Assembly: GCA_020431945.1 (NCBI GenBank)
Contig: JAGQHH010000749.1
Location: 1-7,434, forward strand
Direction of reading: 5' to 3'
Source of the DNA: Cyanobacteria bacterium HKST-UBA02
GTDB lineage: Bacteria > Cyanobacteriota > Vampirovibrionia > Obscuribacterales > Obscuribacteraceae
Length of the DNA: 7,434 nucleotides
Part shown: positions 1-6,397 of the stretch, one piece after another
Numbering within the stretch: position 1 is the stretch's first letter
How the letters are laid out: every line of letters starts with the position of its first letter
Program-made: the position numbers and the translations under genes
The notes under the pieces: generated by a model
What the model saw: only the letters and a program-made list of their open reading frames with translations
The model's database searches: none
What the model was told of the DNA's origin: nothing

Positions 1-131
1 TGGGAACCGAGTTCAGACCGGAGGCAGCCCTGGGAGTACGGAAAGGAGCTGTCATCCTGGAATCTCTCGAGTGCTCTTTCGAGCGGCTGGATAGCGTTGA
101 TTTCCGCTATCTAGATTGGAAGGTCAGGTAG
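1..131 (+). CDS. 3' end of an unidentified plus-strand gene (partial)
   Basis: One plus-strand frame is open from the left edge (first full codon at 3) to a TAG at 129-131, giving the last 42 residues of a protein whose start lies outside the window. The other two plus frames contain stops and the minus strand has early stops in all three frames, so this is the best coding candidate. The tail is mixed charged and hydrophobic and ends LDSVDFRYLDWKVR. An ending of the form 'hydrophobic-D-hydrophobic-R-Y ... V-R' is reminiscent of the C-terminal beta-strand of FtsQ/DivIB-type proteins, but 42 residues are too few to assign a family and I do not name it. Its stop lies one base from the stop of the convergent glycosyltransferase gene. 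Confidence 0.5.
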   Translation, partial: GTEFRPEAALGVRKGAVILESLECSFERLDSVDFRYLDWKVR

Positions 132-132
132 A

Positions 133-1629
133 TCAGCGGCCGGCTTTCAATCGTTCTTTCAGGCGGGCGATCTGCGCCGGGGGCTCTTTACGCCCGAAAA
201 GCCTGGAGAGGGTCTCTCCGGCTCCTACCAGGACATTACCGGCAAAGAGTCGCGGTCTGTCTTTGAGCATATGGAACCAGTAGCTCAGGCGGAAGCGTAG
301 GGAGCGTTTATAGAGAAGCTTGTAGACCATCTGGTCGAAAGCCCTGAAAACATCTTCGGCGCTGTTCAAAAGACCTTCGCTATCTTTGCGATAGAGAGCC
401 ATCCGGCGCCTTACTTCGAAATTGGCGGCGGCCAGCTTATAGAGCTCCACTGATTTGGCGGCGGTGATTTTTCTGTCATAGAGCTCCAGGGCGCGTTTTC
501 TCGCCTCCACTCCATAAGACTTGCGTTTTTCGTCGTTTTCCAGAAGCTCGAGTAGGGCACCGGCAAGCGCTTCCACATCGGCCGGAGGAACGATGCTGCC
601 GGATTCTCCGGAGACTACATACTCTTTCATGCCCCCGGCGGAGGTGCCGACCAGGGCGGTTCCCGAGCTGATCGCCTCCAGGCAGGTGAGGGGCGCGTTG
701 TCGTAGAGAGACGGCAGGACGAAGATATCCGCCGAGCGGAAATATTCCGGCATGCTGGCATGGGGTACGGGCCCCGTGAAAACTGCATACTCGCTGCAGC
801 CGTTGCGAGCCAGCTCGGCTTTCAGCTCTTCCAGGACCGAGCCTCCGTTTCGAGCTGTTTTCGTGTCGTTGCCGATGAAATAGAAACGGATGTTCTTGAA
901 GCGGCTCACTACCTGTGGTATCGCCCTCACGAGCTGATAGACGCCTTTGCGCTCCTCGAGCCTGCCTACGAATATAGCTTTGAGCACGCCGTCCTCGGGT
1001 AGAGCCCGGGGACCCTCGGGGCAGAAACGATCGGTATCGATGAGACCCCGAACCACCAGCATCTCATCGGGCTGGAAGCCGACAGCCTGGCTGACATAGT
1101 CGCCCAGATCGGCGCTGGGGCTGGTGACGACATCGGCCTCGAGCAGGGTGATACGCTCGATGAGGCTGAGCAGCTGGTGATCGAATGAATCGTCGATGAG
1201 ATGGAGACGGTCGTCGATGAATTTGAAATGAGGCGTATAGAGCCGGACTACAAGAGGGCATTGTTTGGAGAGAGCAAGAAAGATTCCCTCGCCGAACATC
1301 TCGGGGACTTCCACTATATCGAAGCTGTTTGCGTCATTGAGTTCCAGGAATTTGCGGTGCAGGGACCAGAGGGCTTTCATCAGGCTGTGGCTGTAGGGAA
1401 CTACAGACAGGAGCATCTGGTATTGCTCCAGGGATTCGTCCACAGCGACCCTGTGGACCGGCACTCCCTGATAGTCCTGAATCGAGTCGCTACCGTCTCT
1501 GGAGAGGGCGATGACCTCTACGTCCTGACCGATTTCTTTGAGACCCAGGGCGAGGTCGTGCACGAAAGTGCCGATGCCACCCCAGCCGGTGTCCGGGGGA
1601 AATTCGCGAGAGATCAAACATATGCGCAT
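133..1629 (-). CDS. GT4-family glycosyltransferase (GT-B fold) with C-terminal extension
   Basis: Predicted cytoplasmic retaining glycosyltransferase of 498 residues that would transfer a sugar from a nucleotide donor to a growing surface glycan. The N-terminus MRICLISREFPP followed by GGIGTFVHDLALGL (17-30) is the typical acceptor-side start of GT4 enzymes. The donor-side domain has VGRLEERKG (221-229), whose Arg223 and Lys228 fit the nucleotide-diphosphate contacts. PSLYDNAPLTCLEA (306-319) is the E-x7-E region, here D310-x7-E318, and is followed by GTSAGGMKE (328-336). Residues from about 403 onward form a basic extension rich in Arg, Lys and aromatics beyond the usual GT4 length of about 370-400, perhaps for membrane association. 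The MRI start is chosen because it matches the family N-terminus, although no clear Shine-Dalgarno precedes it. The gene is transcribed away from the plus-strand cluster. Family is certain; donor and acceptor are unknown. Confidence 0.93.
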   Translation of the reverse strand: MRICLISREFPPDTGWGGIGTFVHDLALGLKEIGQDVEVIALSRDGSDSIQDYQGVPVHRVAVDESLEQYQMLLSVVPYSHSLMKALWSLHRKFLELNDANSFDIVEVPEMFGEGIFLALSKQCPLVVRLYTPHFKFIDDRLHLIDDSFDHQLLSLIERITLLEADVVTSPSADLGDYVSQAVGFQPDEMLVVRGLIDTDRFCPEGPRALPEDGVLKAIFVGRLEERKGVYQLVRAIPQVVSRFKNIRFYFIGNDTKTARNGGSVLEELKAELARNGCSEYAVFTGPVPHASMPEYFRSADIFVLPSLYDNAPLTCLEAISSGTALVGTSAGGMKEYVVSGESGSIVPPADVEALAGALLELLENDEKRKSYGVEARKRALELYDRKITAAKSVELYKLAAANFEVRRRMALYRKDSEGLLNSAEDVFRAFDQMVYKLLYKRSLRFRLSYWFHMLKDRPRLFAGNVLVGAGETLSRLFGRKEPPAQIARLKERLKAGR

Positions 1630-1798
1630 GGGCTGATTTTAGGTTAAAGAGCCCGGCGGACCATGGGATCGGTTTCAGTATCGTTACTTGATAAACGGTT
1701 TCTAATGGCGGCCATGTAACCACTTCGAAAATGCCCTCAGAGCCGGGACTTCGAATTGACTCGCTCCGATCCTTGAGTTGGTCCTGTTACCTGGTACG

Positions 1799-1812
1799 AT
1801 CTTCATGAAGAT
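1799..1812. repeat. 14-bp perfect palindrome in the divergent intergenic region
   Basis: ATCTTCATGAAGAT reads the same on both strands. It lies between the divergent glycosyltransferase and methyltransferase 1 genes, about 50 bp upstream of the TATAAT box at 1861. It could be an operator for a dimeric regulator, but one palindrome of this length is not very unlikely by chance in 7.4 kb. The rest of the divergent region (1630-1894) holds no other feature I can support, and I found no convincing minus-strand promoter for the glycosyltransferase. Confidence 0.3.
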
Positions 1813-1837
1813 GAAGGTGTCAGTTGTTTGTATCCGA

Positions 1838-1866
1838 TTAGATCGCATAACATTTACACTTATAAT
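1838..1866 (+). promoter_or_regulatory. Candidate sigma70-type promoter for the plus-strand tailoring genes
   Basis: A consensus TATAAT lies at 1861-1866. The hexamer 17 bp upstream, TTAGAT at 1838-1843, is a poor -35 match, so the assignment rests on the -10 box. Transcription would begin near 1873 and leave a leader of about 22 nt before the ATG at 1895, consistent with that start and not with the in-frame ATG at 1778, which lies upstream of the promoter. The area is A+T-rich, so chance occurrence is possible. Confidence 0.5.
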
Positions 1867-1884
1867 TTGCAGTTTTCTGGTCGC

Positions 1885-1888
1885 GAGG
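1885..1888 (+). promoter_or_regulatory. Ribosome binding site deciding the start of methyltransferase 1
   Basis: GAGG with a 6-nt spacer before the ATG at 1895. It favours this start over the in-frame ATG 39 codons upstream, whose extra residues form no recognisable part of a methyltransferase. Confidence 0.6.
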
Positions 1889-1894
1889 TCTGGG

Positions 1895-2806
1895 ATGAGT
1901 AACAAATCTGAGCTAGTTGAGAAGCATTACGACGGCTGCGCAAGTGACTATCATCTTCAGTACGAAAGAGATTCCTTGAGCGACACTAGCCGACCATATC
2001 CGGCTAACTACTTCCGACTTCATCTCCTCCTGAATTCCTTCGTAGAAAGCCAGGTGCAAAAGATCGTAGAAGTTGGTGTGGGTGAAGGAACTCCTCTGTT
2101 GACTCTTTCGAAGGCTGGTATGAGTGTTGCAGGGTTCGACATTAGTAAGGAAATGGTTCAGAGGTGTAAGGAAACTCTGGATTCGGGCGGGATCGACTCG
2201 ACTAACATAATTTGGGGCGATATTCAGGACCCTATAACTTACGCACCGCTAATAAAGAATGGACCATACGATGCCTTGCTTGCTATGGGAGTAATGCCTC
2301 ATGTGCACAACGATGGATTCGTATTGCAGAATATGAAGGCTTTGGTCAAGCCGGGTGGACGCGTTTTCGTTGAGTTTAGAAACAAGCTGTTTTCGCTCTT
2401 TACTTTCAATCGTTATACCTACGAATTCATCGTTGATGACCTCTTGGGCACCGTGCATCCAAAGCTCAAGGACGCTGTTAAGAGAGATCTTGAGCCCCGG
2501 CTCGAAATGAGTAAGCCTTCTCCGCGATTAGTCGAAGAAGGGAAATCAGATATTCCAGGCTATGACGCAATTCTGTCGAAGTTTCATAACCCATTTGAGG
2601 TATTGGAGCTTTTTGCAGATACTGGTTTCGTTGATTGTAGGTTGCTTTGGTATCACTATCACCCTGCTATGCCCTATCTTTCCGAACATGACGAGGAGCT
2701 GTTCCGTGAGCAGGCCTTGAAGCTCGAGCATGAAGCGTCCGGATGGAAAGGTTACTTCCTTTGCTCAGCTTTCGTTGTTGAAGCAACCAAGCCAACTGAC
2801 CAATGA
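1895..2806 (+). CDS. Class I SAM-dependent methyltransferase (methyltransferase 1)
   Basis: Predicted 303-residue cytoplasmic methyltransferase with a Rossmann fold. Motif I is VEVGVGEGT (58-66), which binds the SAM methionine and adenosine moieties. The acidic residue at the end of strand beta2 is in AGFDIS (79-84), and GDIQDP (108-113) fits the adenine-contact region. KPGGRVFVEFRN (152-163) is the usual post-motif turn and strand. The segment after about 165 (aromatic-rich, with LLWYHYHPAMPY at 250-261) probably forms the substrate lid. The start at 1895 is set by its ribosome binding site and the methyltransferase-like N-terminus. It is the first gene of the plus-strand cluster and its stop overlaps the next start (ATGA at 2803-2806), so the two are probably translationally coupled. 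Base composition is more A+T-rich than the flanking glycosyltransferase. The methyl acceptor (sugar hydroxyl, amine or carboxylate) cannot be deduced. Confidence 0.88.
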   Translation: MSNKSELVEKHYDGCASDYHLQYERDSLSDTSRPYPANYFRLHLLLNSFVESQVQKIVEVGVGEGTPLLTLSKAGMSVAGFDISKEMVQRCKETLDSGGIDSTNIIWGDIQDPITYAPLIKNGPYDALLAMGVMPHVHNDGFVLQNMKALVKPGGRVFVEFRNKLFSLFTFNRYTYEFIVDDLLGTVHPKLKDAVKRDLEPRLEMSKPSPRLVEEGKSDIPGYDAILSKFHNPFEVLELFADTGFVDCRLLWYHYHPAMPYLSEHDEELFREQALKLEHEASGWKGYFLCSAFVVEATKPTDQ

Positions 2807-4110
2807 ACTTCGATAAAGATTCAGTCGGCGATGCCATTCACGATTTAGCAAAACGTTTGTGGCCGATAAACAGAAGTATCACAGGGGATGGTGTACGTGA
2901 GACCCTTGGTGTCATTAATGAGCATTTGCCCACTCTTTCGAGAGTCGAGGTACCATCAGGAACACCCGCTTTCGATTGGACAGTGCCGAAAGAATGGCGA
3001 GTTCGCGAAGCATGGATAATCACGCCGGAAGGTCGGAAGATCTGCAATTTTTCTGAAAACAATCTCCACCTGGTTGGCTACAGCACACCAGTCCATAAGA
3101 GAGTCTCGTTAGATGAACTCAATGAGCACCTTTTTTCTTTACCTGATCAACCAGACGCTATTCCATATATAACGTCCTATTACAAGGAAAGATGGGGCTT
3201 TTGTATTTCAGAGCATGATCGAGCCCAGCTAGTGCAAGGAGATTACGAGGTACTAGTCGATTCCGAGCTGTTTCAAGGATCACTTACCTACGGTGAACTC
3301 ATCATTAAAGGTAGGCTTGATCGTGAAGTTCTGATCTCCACGTACGTATGTCATCCTTCTATGGCTAACAACGAGCTGTCTGGGCCCTGTGTCACTACGT
3401 TCCTTGCAAAATGGCTTTTGTCTCTCGATGACTTGAAGAATTCCTATCGCATTGTATTTATCCCAGAGACAATTGGCTCCATTGTCTATCTAAGCCGAAA
3501 TTTTGAACATTTGAAACAGCACGTTTATGCAGGTTTCAATGTTACTTGCGTTGGGGACGATAGGGAGTATTCATTTTTGCCGAGCAGGAGAGGCAATACC
3601 GAAAGCGACATCGTAGCTAGACATGTGTTGTCCGGAATTGATTCAAACTACAAGCGTTATCAATGGAAAGATCGGGGTAGCGATGAACGCCAGTACTGCG
3701 CCCCTCTTGTTGACTTGCCGATCGCTTCAATCATGAGAAGCAAGTATGCCCAGTATCCTGAGTATCACACTTCCCTTGATGATTTAGAGTCAGTAGTGAC
3801 GCCCGCGGGTCTCGCGGGGGCATTTAATGCTTTAAGACTTGCTTTGGAGGCCCTTGAAAGGAACTGCTTTCCAGTGGTTACGGTGCTGGGCGAGCCTCAA
3901 TTGGGGAGAAGAGGCTTATATCCTACGCTTTCAACAAAGTCAACCAGGTCGCAGGTTCAGCTGATGATGGACCTGATAACTTGGTCTGATGGAGAAAAAT
4001 CACTGCTTGAAATTGCTGAGCTTTGCGGTGCTCGAATCTGGGAGCTATATTCACTTCTTGATTCGCTCGTAAGCCATGATTTGATAAGACTAAACGATGT
4101 ACCAGCATGA
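2803..4110 (+). CDS. DUF4910-family aminopeptidase-like protein (M28-like fold, with DUF2172 and winged-helix regions)
   Basis: A 435-residue protein resembling the DUF4910/DUF2172 group often found in polysaccharide and small-molecule loci, with a zinc-aminopeptidase-like core related to peptidase family M28. The N-terminus LAKRLWPINRSITGDGVRET (15-34) is a hallmark of the family. Candidate metal-site residues are His184 in YVCHPS, the NNELSG segment (189-194), Glu222 in FIPET, Asp252/Asp253 in GDD and His322 in EYHTSLDDL. The Asp-Asn pair common before the SG in M28 enzymes reads Asn-Glu here, so peptidase activity is uncertain. Residues about 380-432 resemble a winged helix, probably structural. 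There is no signal peptide, so it is cytoplasmic. No Shine-Dalgarno is clear; the 4-nt overlap with methyltransferase 1 implies coupled translation. Family placement is strong and biochemical role unknown; removal of an aminoacyl or peptide group from a precursor is one possibility. Confidence 0.87.
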   Translation: MNFDKDSVGDAIHDLAKRLWPINRSITGDGVRETLGVINEHLPTLSRVEVPSGTPAFDWTVPKEWRVREAWIITPEGRKICNFSENNLHLVGYSTPVHKRVSLDELNEHLFSLPDQPDAIPYITSYYKERWGFCISEHDRAQLVQGDYEVLVDSELFQGSLTYGELIIKGRLDREVLISTYVCHPSMANNELSGPCVTTFLAKWLLSLDDLKNSYRIVFIPETIGSIVYLSRNFEHLKQHVYAGFNVTCVGDDREYSFLPSRRGNTESDIVARHVLSGIDSNYKRYQWKDRGSDERQYCAPLVDLPIASIMRSKYAQYPEYHTSLDDLESVVTPAGLAGAFNALRLALEALERNCFPVVTVLGEPQLGRRGLYPTLSTKSTRSQVQLMMDLITWSDGEKSLLEIAELCGARIWELYSLLDSLVSHDLIRLNDVPA

Positions 4111-4153
4111 TTCGAGTCTTTGGCTTGCTGTAGAAGGTCCAAACGCTCCAACT

Positions 4154-4172
4154 TAGGATTCTTGAAATCCTA
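4154..4172 (+). other. Small hairpin in the intergenic gap before the dioxygenase gene
   Basis: TAGGATT and AATCCTA form a perfect 7-bp stem with a 5-nt loop. No T-run follows, so it is a poor intrinsic terminator and could instead be an mRNA processing or stability element. The 8-mer TAGGATTC recurs at 4207-4214 and could compete for the same pairing partner. I found no convincing promoter in the gap 4111-4267, so the dioxygenase is probably transcribed with the genes upstream. Confidence 0.3.
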
Positions 4173-4255
4173 TCAAGTTTCTCATGAAGTGTGAGGAGCC
4201 AGCTGATAGGATTCGCGTGTCGTTACGGTGTGGGCGGAATATCACTCAGCGTTGT

Positions 4256-4259
4256 GAGG
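4256..4259 (+). promoter_or_regulatory. Ribosome binding site deciding the start of the dioxygenase gene
   Basis: GAGG with an 8-nt spacer before the ATG at 4268. It supports this start over the in-frame ATG at 4184, which would add 28 Arg- and Cys-rich residues that do not look like the family. Confidence 0.6.
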
Positions 4260-4267
4260 TTGGCATA

Positions 4268-5305
4268 ATGAGTTCGGTGGCTCAAAAGGCTGCATTGATT
4301 AAGCAATGCTTAGATGGCTTTAAAGTTTTCGAGGCTACTGGGGCTACTCCAGAACAAGCTTATTTAGCCATGCGTCAGCTCTATGTGCAGACAGATGGCT
4401 GGTTCAATGACATATTTCAACTTGTCTATGGTATGAGACATCGTCGAGGAGCGATACCCCCATTGACCGCGAGCATTTTCGGGACGATCGATAACGGGGC
4501 GATTGAAGACGCCGTTGATGCAATAAAGCGAGACGGCTACTTCGTATTTCCTGAAAAAGTACCGGTCTCAATACTTGAGTCCATATATGGTTATTCGTTG
4601 ACCATCCCCGCCTCCATGGAAGGCGAAGCCTATCAGAATGTAGAGAACAAAGGTTATTTCAACGAAGCTAATCCTGTCGCAGCAATTTATCGATTCTCCC
4701 AAGAAGACACCATTAATCATTCTGTTCTTCAGCAGATTATGGCTGACCCTGTGCTTCTGGAGATTGCCTCTAGATACTTCAATTCGCAAGCATCCTACTG
4801 CAATGTCCATATGTGGTGGACAACACCCTACGGCTGCGAAACACCGAATCCGCGTCTTGCTCAGCAGTATCACTTCGATATGGACCGGTTTAAGTTCCTC
4901 AATTTCTTTCTTTATGTGACTGACGTAGGTCCAGAAGACGGTCCTCACTGTTTCATTCGAGGTTCACACAGGCGCAAGCCTGTCCGATTTCTTCAGGACC
5001 GTCGTTTTACCGACGAGGAGGTCGCGGAGCACTATAGTCCCGAGGACCATATTGAGATTAATGGGCCGAGAGGGACCATTATGGCTGTAGATGGGCGTGG
5101 CCTTCATAAAGCCAAAATGCCAACGCGAGGAAATCGCCTTATGTTTCTCTCTAGTATGTCAAGCTCGCTTTTCGGGCAGACTTATCCGCGAGTCGATTTG
5201 AAGGTGAAGAGTGATGCGATGAGAGCGGCAGTCGCCAGCGATCCGCGTATTACATGCGCTTACGATGTCAGCGAGGCTAACGAGAAAGTTCTTGCCAGCG
5301 TCTAA
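4268..5305 (+). CDS. Phytanoyl-CoA dioxygenase (PhyH)-like Fe(II)/2-oxoglutarate oxygenase
   Basis: Predicted 345-residue non-haem iron oxygenase that would couple 2-oxoglutarate decarboxylation to hydroxylation or another oxidation of a small molecule. The iron facial triad fits His202 and Asp204 in YHFDMDR together with His280 in GRGLHKAKMP. Arg290 in TRGNRLMF is at the expected place for binding the 2-oxoglutarate carboxylate. The core GPEDGPHCFIRGSHR (221-235) is typical of PhyH proteins, where a phrase of this kind separates the two iron-ligand motifs. Residues 1-75 form an extra helical N-terminal region, followed by DAVDAIKRDGYFVFPEKVP (81-99), the usual opening strand of the fold. All catalytic residues appear intact. 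It follows the DUF4910 gene by 157 bp and shares its A+T-rich composition, so the same tailoring pathway is likely. Substrate unknown. Confidence 0.88.
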   Translation: MSSVAQKAALIKQCLDGFKVFEATGATPEQAYLAMRQLYVQTDGWFNDIFQLVYGMRHRRGAIPPLTASIFGTIDNGAIEDAVDAIKRDGYFVFPEKVPVSILESIYGYSLTIPASMEGEAYQNVENKGYFNEANPVAAIYRFSQEDTINHSVLQQIMADPVLLEIASRYFNSQASYCNVHMWWTTPYGCETPNPRLAQQYHFDMDRFKFLNFFLYVTDVGPEDGPHCFIRGSHRRKPVRFLQDRRFTDEEVAEHYSPEDHIEINGPRGTIMAVDGRGLHKAKMPTRGNRLMFLSSMSSSLFGQTYPRVDLKVKSDAMRAAVASDPRITCAYDVSEANEKVLASV

Positions 5306-5351
5306 GGGCTTGATCCAGATGTCAGCCAACTATTAGATAGATCATTAGAAT

Positions 5352-5358
5352 GAGGGAG
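5352..5358 (+). promoter_or_regulatory. Ribosome binding site deciding the start of methyltransferase 2
   Basis: GAGGGAG lies 5 nt before the ATG at 5364. A GTG two codons earlier (5358) overlaps this site and would leave almost no spacer, so the ATG is preferred. Confidence 0.6.
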
Positions 5359-5363
5359 TGGAA

Positions 5364-6320
5364 ATGACCACGAGTATCGTCAACAAAGCAGCATCGCTCA
5401 GCCGGATCATCAAATTGATACCCGGTATTTATGACAGGCTAAATCGGATAGAGACCAGGCTGGATTCAGTGGCCAACAAAGTGGGTGCCGTTGAGCGACC
5501 TTTTGATGAGCGAGAGACCATGGAGACCCTGGGTCAGCAAGGCGAGCTCGGTCTGGCTCTCACTCCCGCCAATGTCGAGGCGATTCGAGAAGAGCTCATC
5601 GAGCTCATTAAAGTACATCCCGAGCAGGTGGCCCGCATCGATACAGTGCGCCGCGCCCTCGCCCTGGGTCGATTCAATGCCTGTGCCGACAAGCTCAGCC
5701 GCATATGCGAAGCCGATCCCGAGAAAGTCCATCCCGGCAGTCTCGATTACAATCTCTGGGAGCTCAAGAAAAACAATTTCGTGGTGATTGAGAGACCCAG
5801 CCGGCTCCTCTTCCCGCTCCTCGCCATCGATCGTGTTTATCTCAACCGCGCTAATTTGAGGGTGCTCATCATCGGACCTCGGACCGAGATGGAAAACATC
5901 CAGTATGTCTCTTATGGATTCGATCCAAAGAACATCCGCTCGGTCGATCTTTTCTCCTATTCGGATACCATCGACGTGGGAGACATGCATGACCTGCCCT
6001 ATGCCGATGGTGAGTTCGATATCATCGTATGCGGCTGGGTGATCTCTTATTCTGACGAGAATAAAGTCGCCGCGAAAGAGATGCTCAGAGTCTGCAAGCC
6101 CGGCGGTCTTCTCGCCGTGTCTCTCGACTATCGCTCTTATATCCGCTATACAGAAGGCGAAAACCGGGTAGAGAAGCAGTGCGAGAGCACCGATGATGTC
6201 CTGGAGCTCTTCGGCGATCAGGCAGGCAAGACCTATTTCCGCAACGATCCGGATCCTGCCTATCCGGTATCCAAGCTCAGAGAGCCCAGCGGCAATATCA
6301 TCGTATTCGAGCGCAAGTAA
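5364..6320 (+). CDS. SAM-dependent methyltransferase with N-terminal helical/coiled-coil region (methyltransferase 2)
   Basis: A 318-residue protein with a Methyltransf_11-like catalytic half. Residues about 20-45 (IYDRLNRIETRLDSVANKV) have heptad-like hydrophobic spacing suggesting a short coiled coil, and about 60-130 are helical. The catalytic half begins with LRVLIIGPRTEMEN (165-178), a motif I variant with IGPR-x-E instead of the usual GxGxG. VDLFSYS (194-200) supplies the acidic SAM-ribose contact. GDMHDLPYADGEFDIIVCGW (206-225) is the motif II region, followed by LRVCKPGGLLAVS (241-253). There are no membrane segments, so it is cytoplasmic. It lies 58 bp after the dioxygenase gene on the same strand but is visibly more G+C-rich, like the glycosyltransferase and permease, so it may be older in the locus than the three genes before it. 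It may methylate a sugar or the chain end; the substrate is not shown by sequence. Confidence 0.87.
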   Translation: MTTSIVNKAASLSRIIKLIPGIYDRLNRIETRLDSVANKVGAVERPFDERETMETLGQQGELGLALTPANVEAIREELIELIKVHPEQVARIDTVRRALALGRFNACADKLSRICEADPEKVHPGSLDYNLWELKKNNFVVIERPSRLLFPLLAIDRVYLNRANLRVLIIGPRTEMENIQYVSYGFDPKNIRSVDLFSYSDTIDVGDMHDLPYADGEFDIIVCGWVISYSDENKVAAKEMLRVCKPGGLLAVSLDYRSYIRYTEGENRVEKQCESTDDVLELFGDQAGKTYFRNDPDPAYPVSKLREPSGNIIVFERK

Positions 6321-6344
6321 TCAGGCTTGCCCTGTATAAACTTG

Positions 6345-6374
6345 AAAGCTGTGTCCATCAGGACCCAGCTTTTT
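6345..6374 (+). terminator. Intrinsic terminator after the plus-strand gene cluster
   Basis: AAAGCTGTGTCC (6345-6356) and GGACCCAGCTTT (6361-6372) form a 12-bp stem with a single T/C mismatch and a 4-nt ATCA loop. The T-run at 6370-6374 overlaps the stem end and is followed by AATT. It begins 24 bp after methyltransferase 2 and lies between convergent genes. On the minus strand the stem is followed only by TTTCAAGTTT, so it may also end permease transcription, less efficiently. Confidence 0.8.
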
Positions 6375-6397
6375 AATTGGAGTAGGTCCGCGAATTC

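Noticed and set aside
1201..1647. 148-codon plus-strand open frame opposite the glycosyltransferase
   Set aside because: It lies antisense to a clear GT4 gene and its translation shows no recognisable domain; it is a by-product of that gene's codon bias.
1778..1894. In-frame N-terminal extension of methyltransferase 1 from an ATG at 1778
   Set aside because: It contains the likely promoter, lacks a good ribosome binding site and adds residues unlike methyltransferases. The ATG at 1895 has GAGG at proper spacing.
4184..4267. 28-residue N-terminal extension of the dioxygenase from an ATG at 4184
   Set aside because: The extension is Arg- and Cys-rich without family similarity, and the ATG at 4268 has a well-placed GAGG.
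5310..5338. Possible promoter before methyltransferase 2 (TTGATC, 17 bp, TTAGAT)
   Set aside because: The -10 hexamer matches only half of the consensus, and the gene follows the dioxygenase closely on the same strand, so readthrough explains its expression equally well.
5466..5990. 174-codon minus-strand open frame inside methyltransferase 2
   Set aside because: It is antisense to a well-supported methyltransferase and shows no family motif or ribosome binding site.
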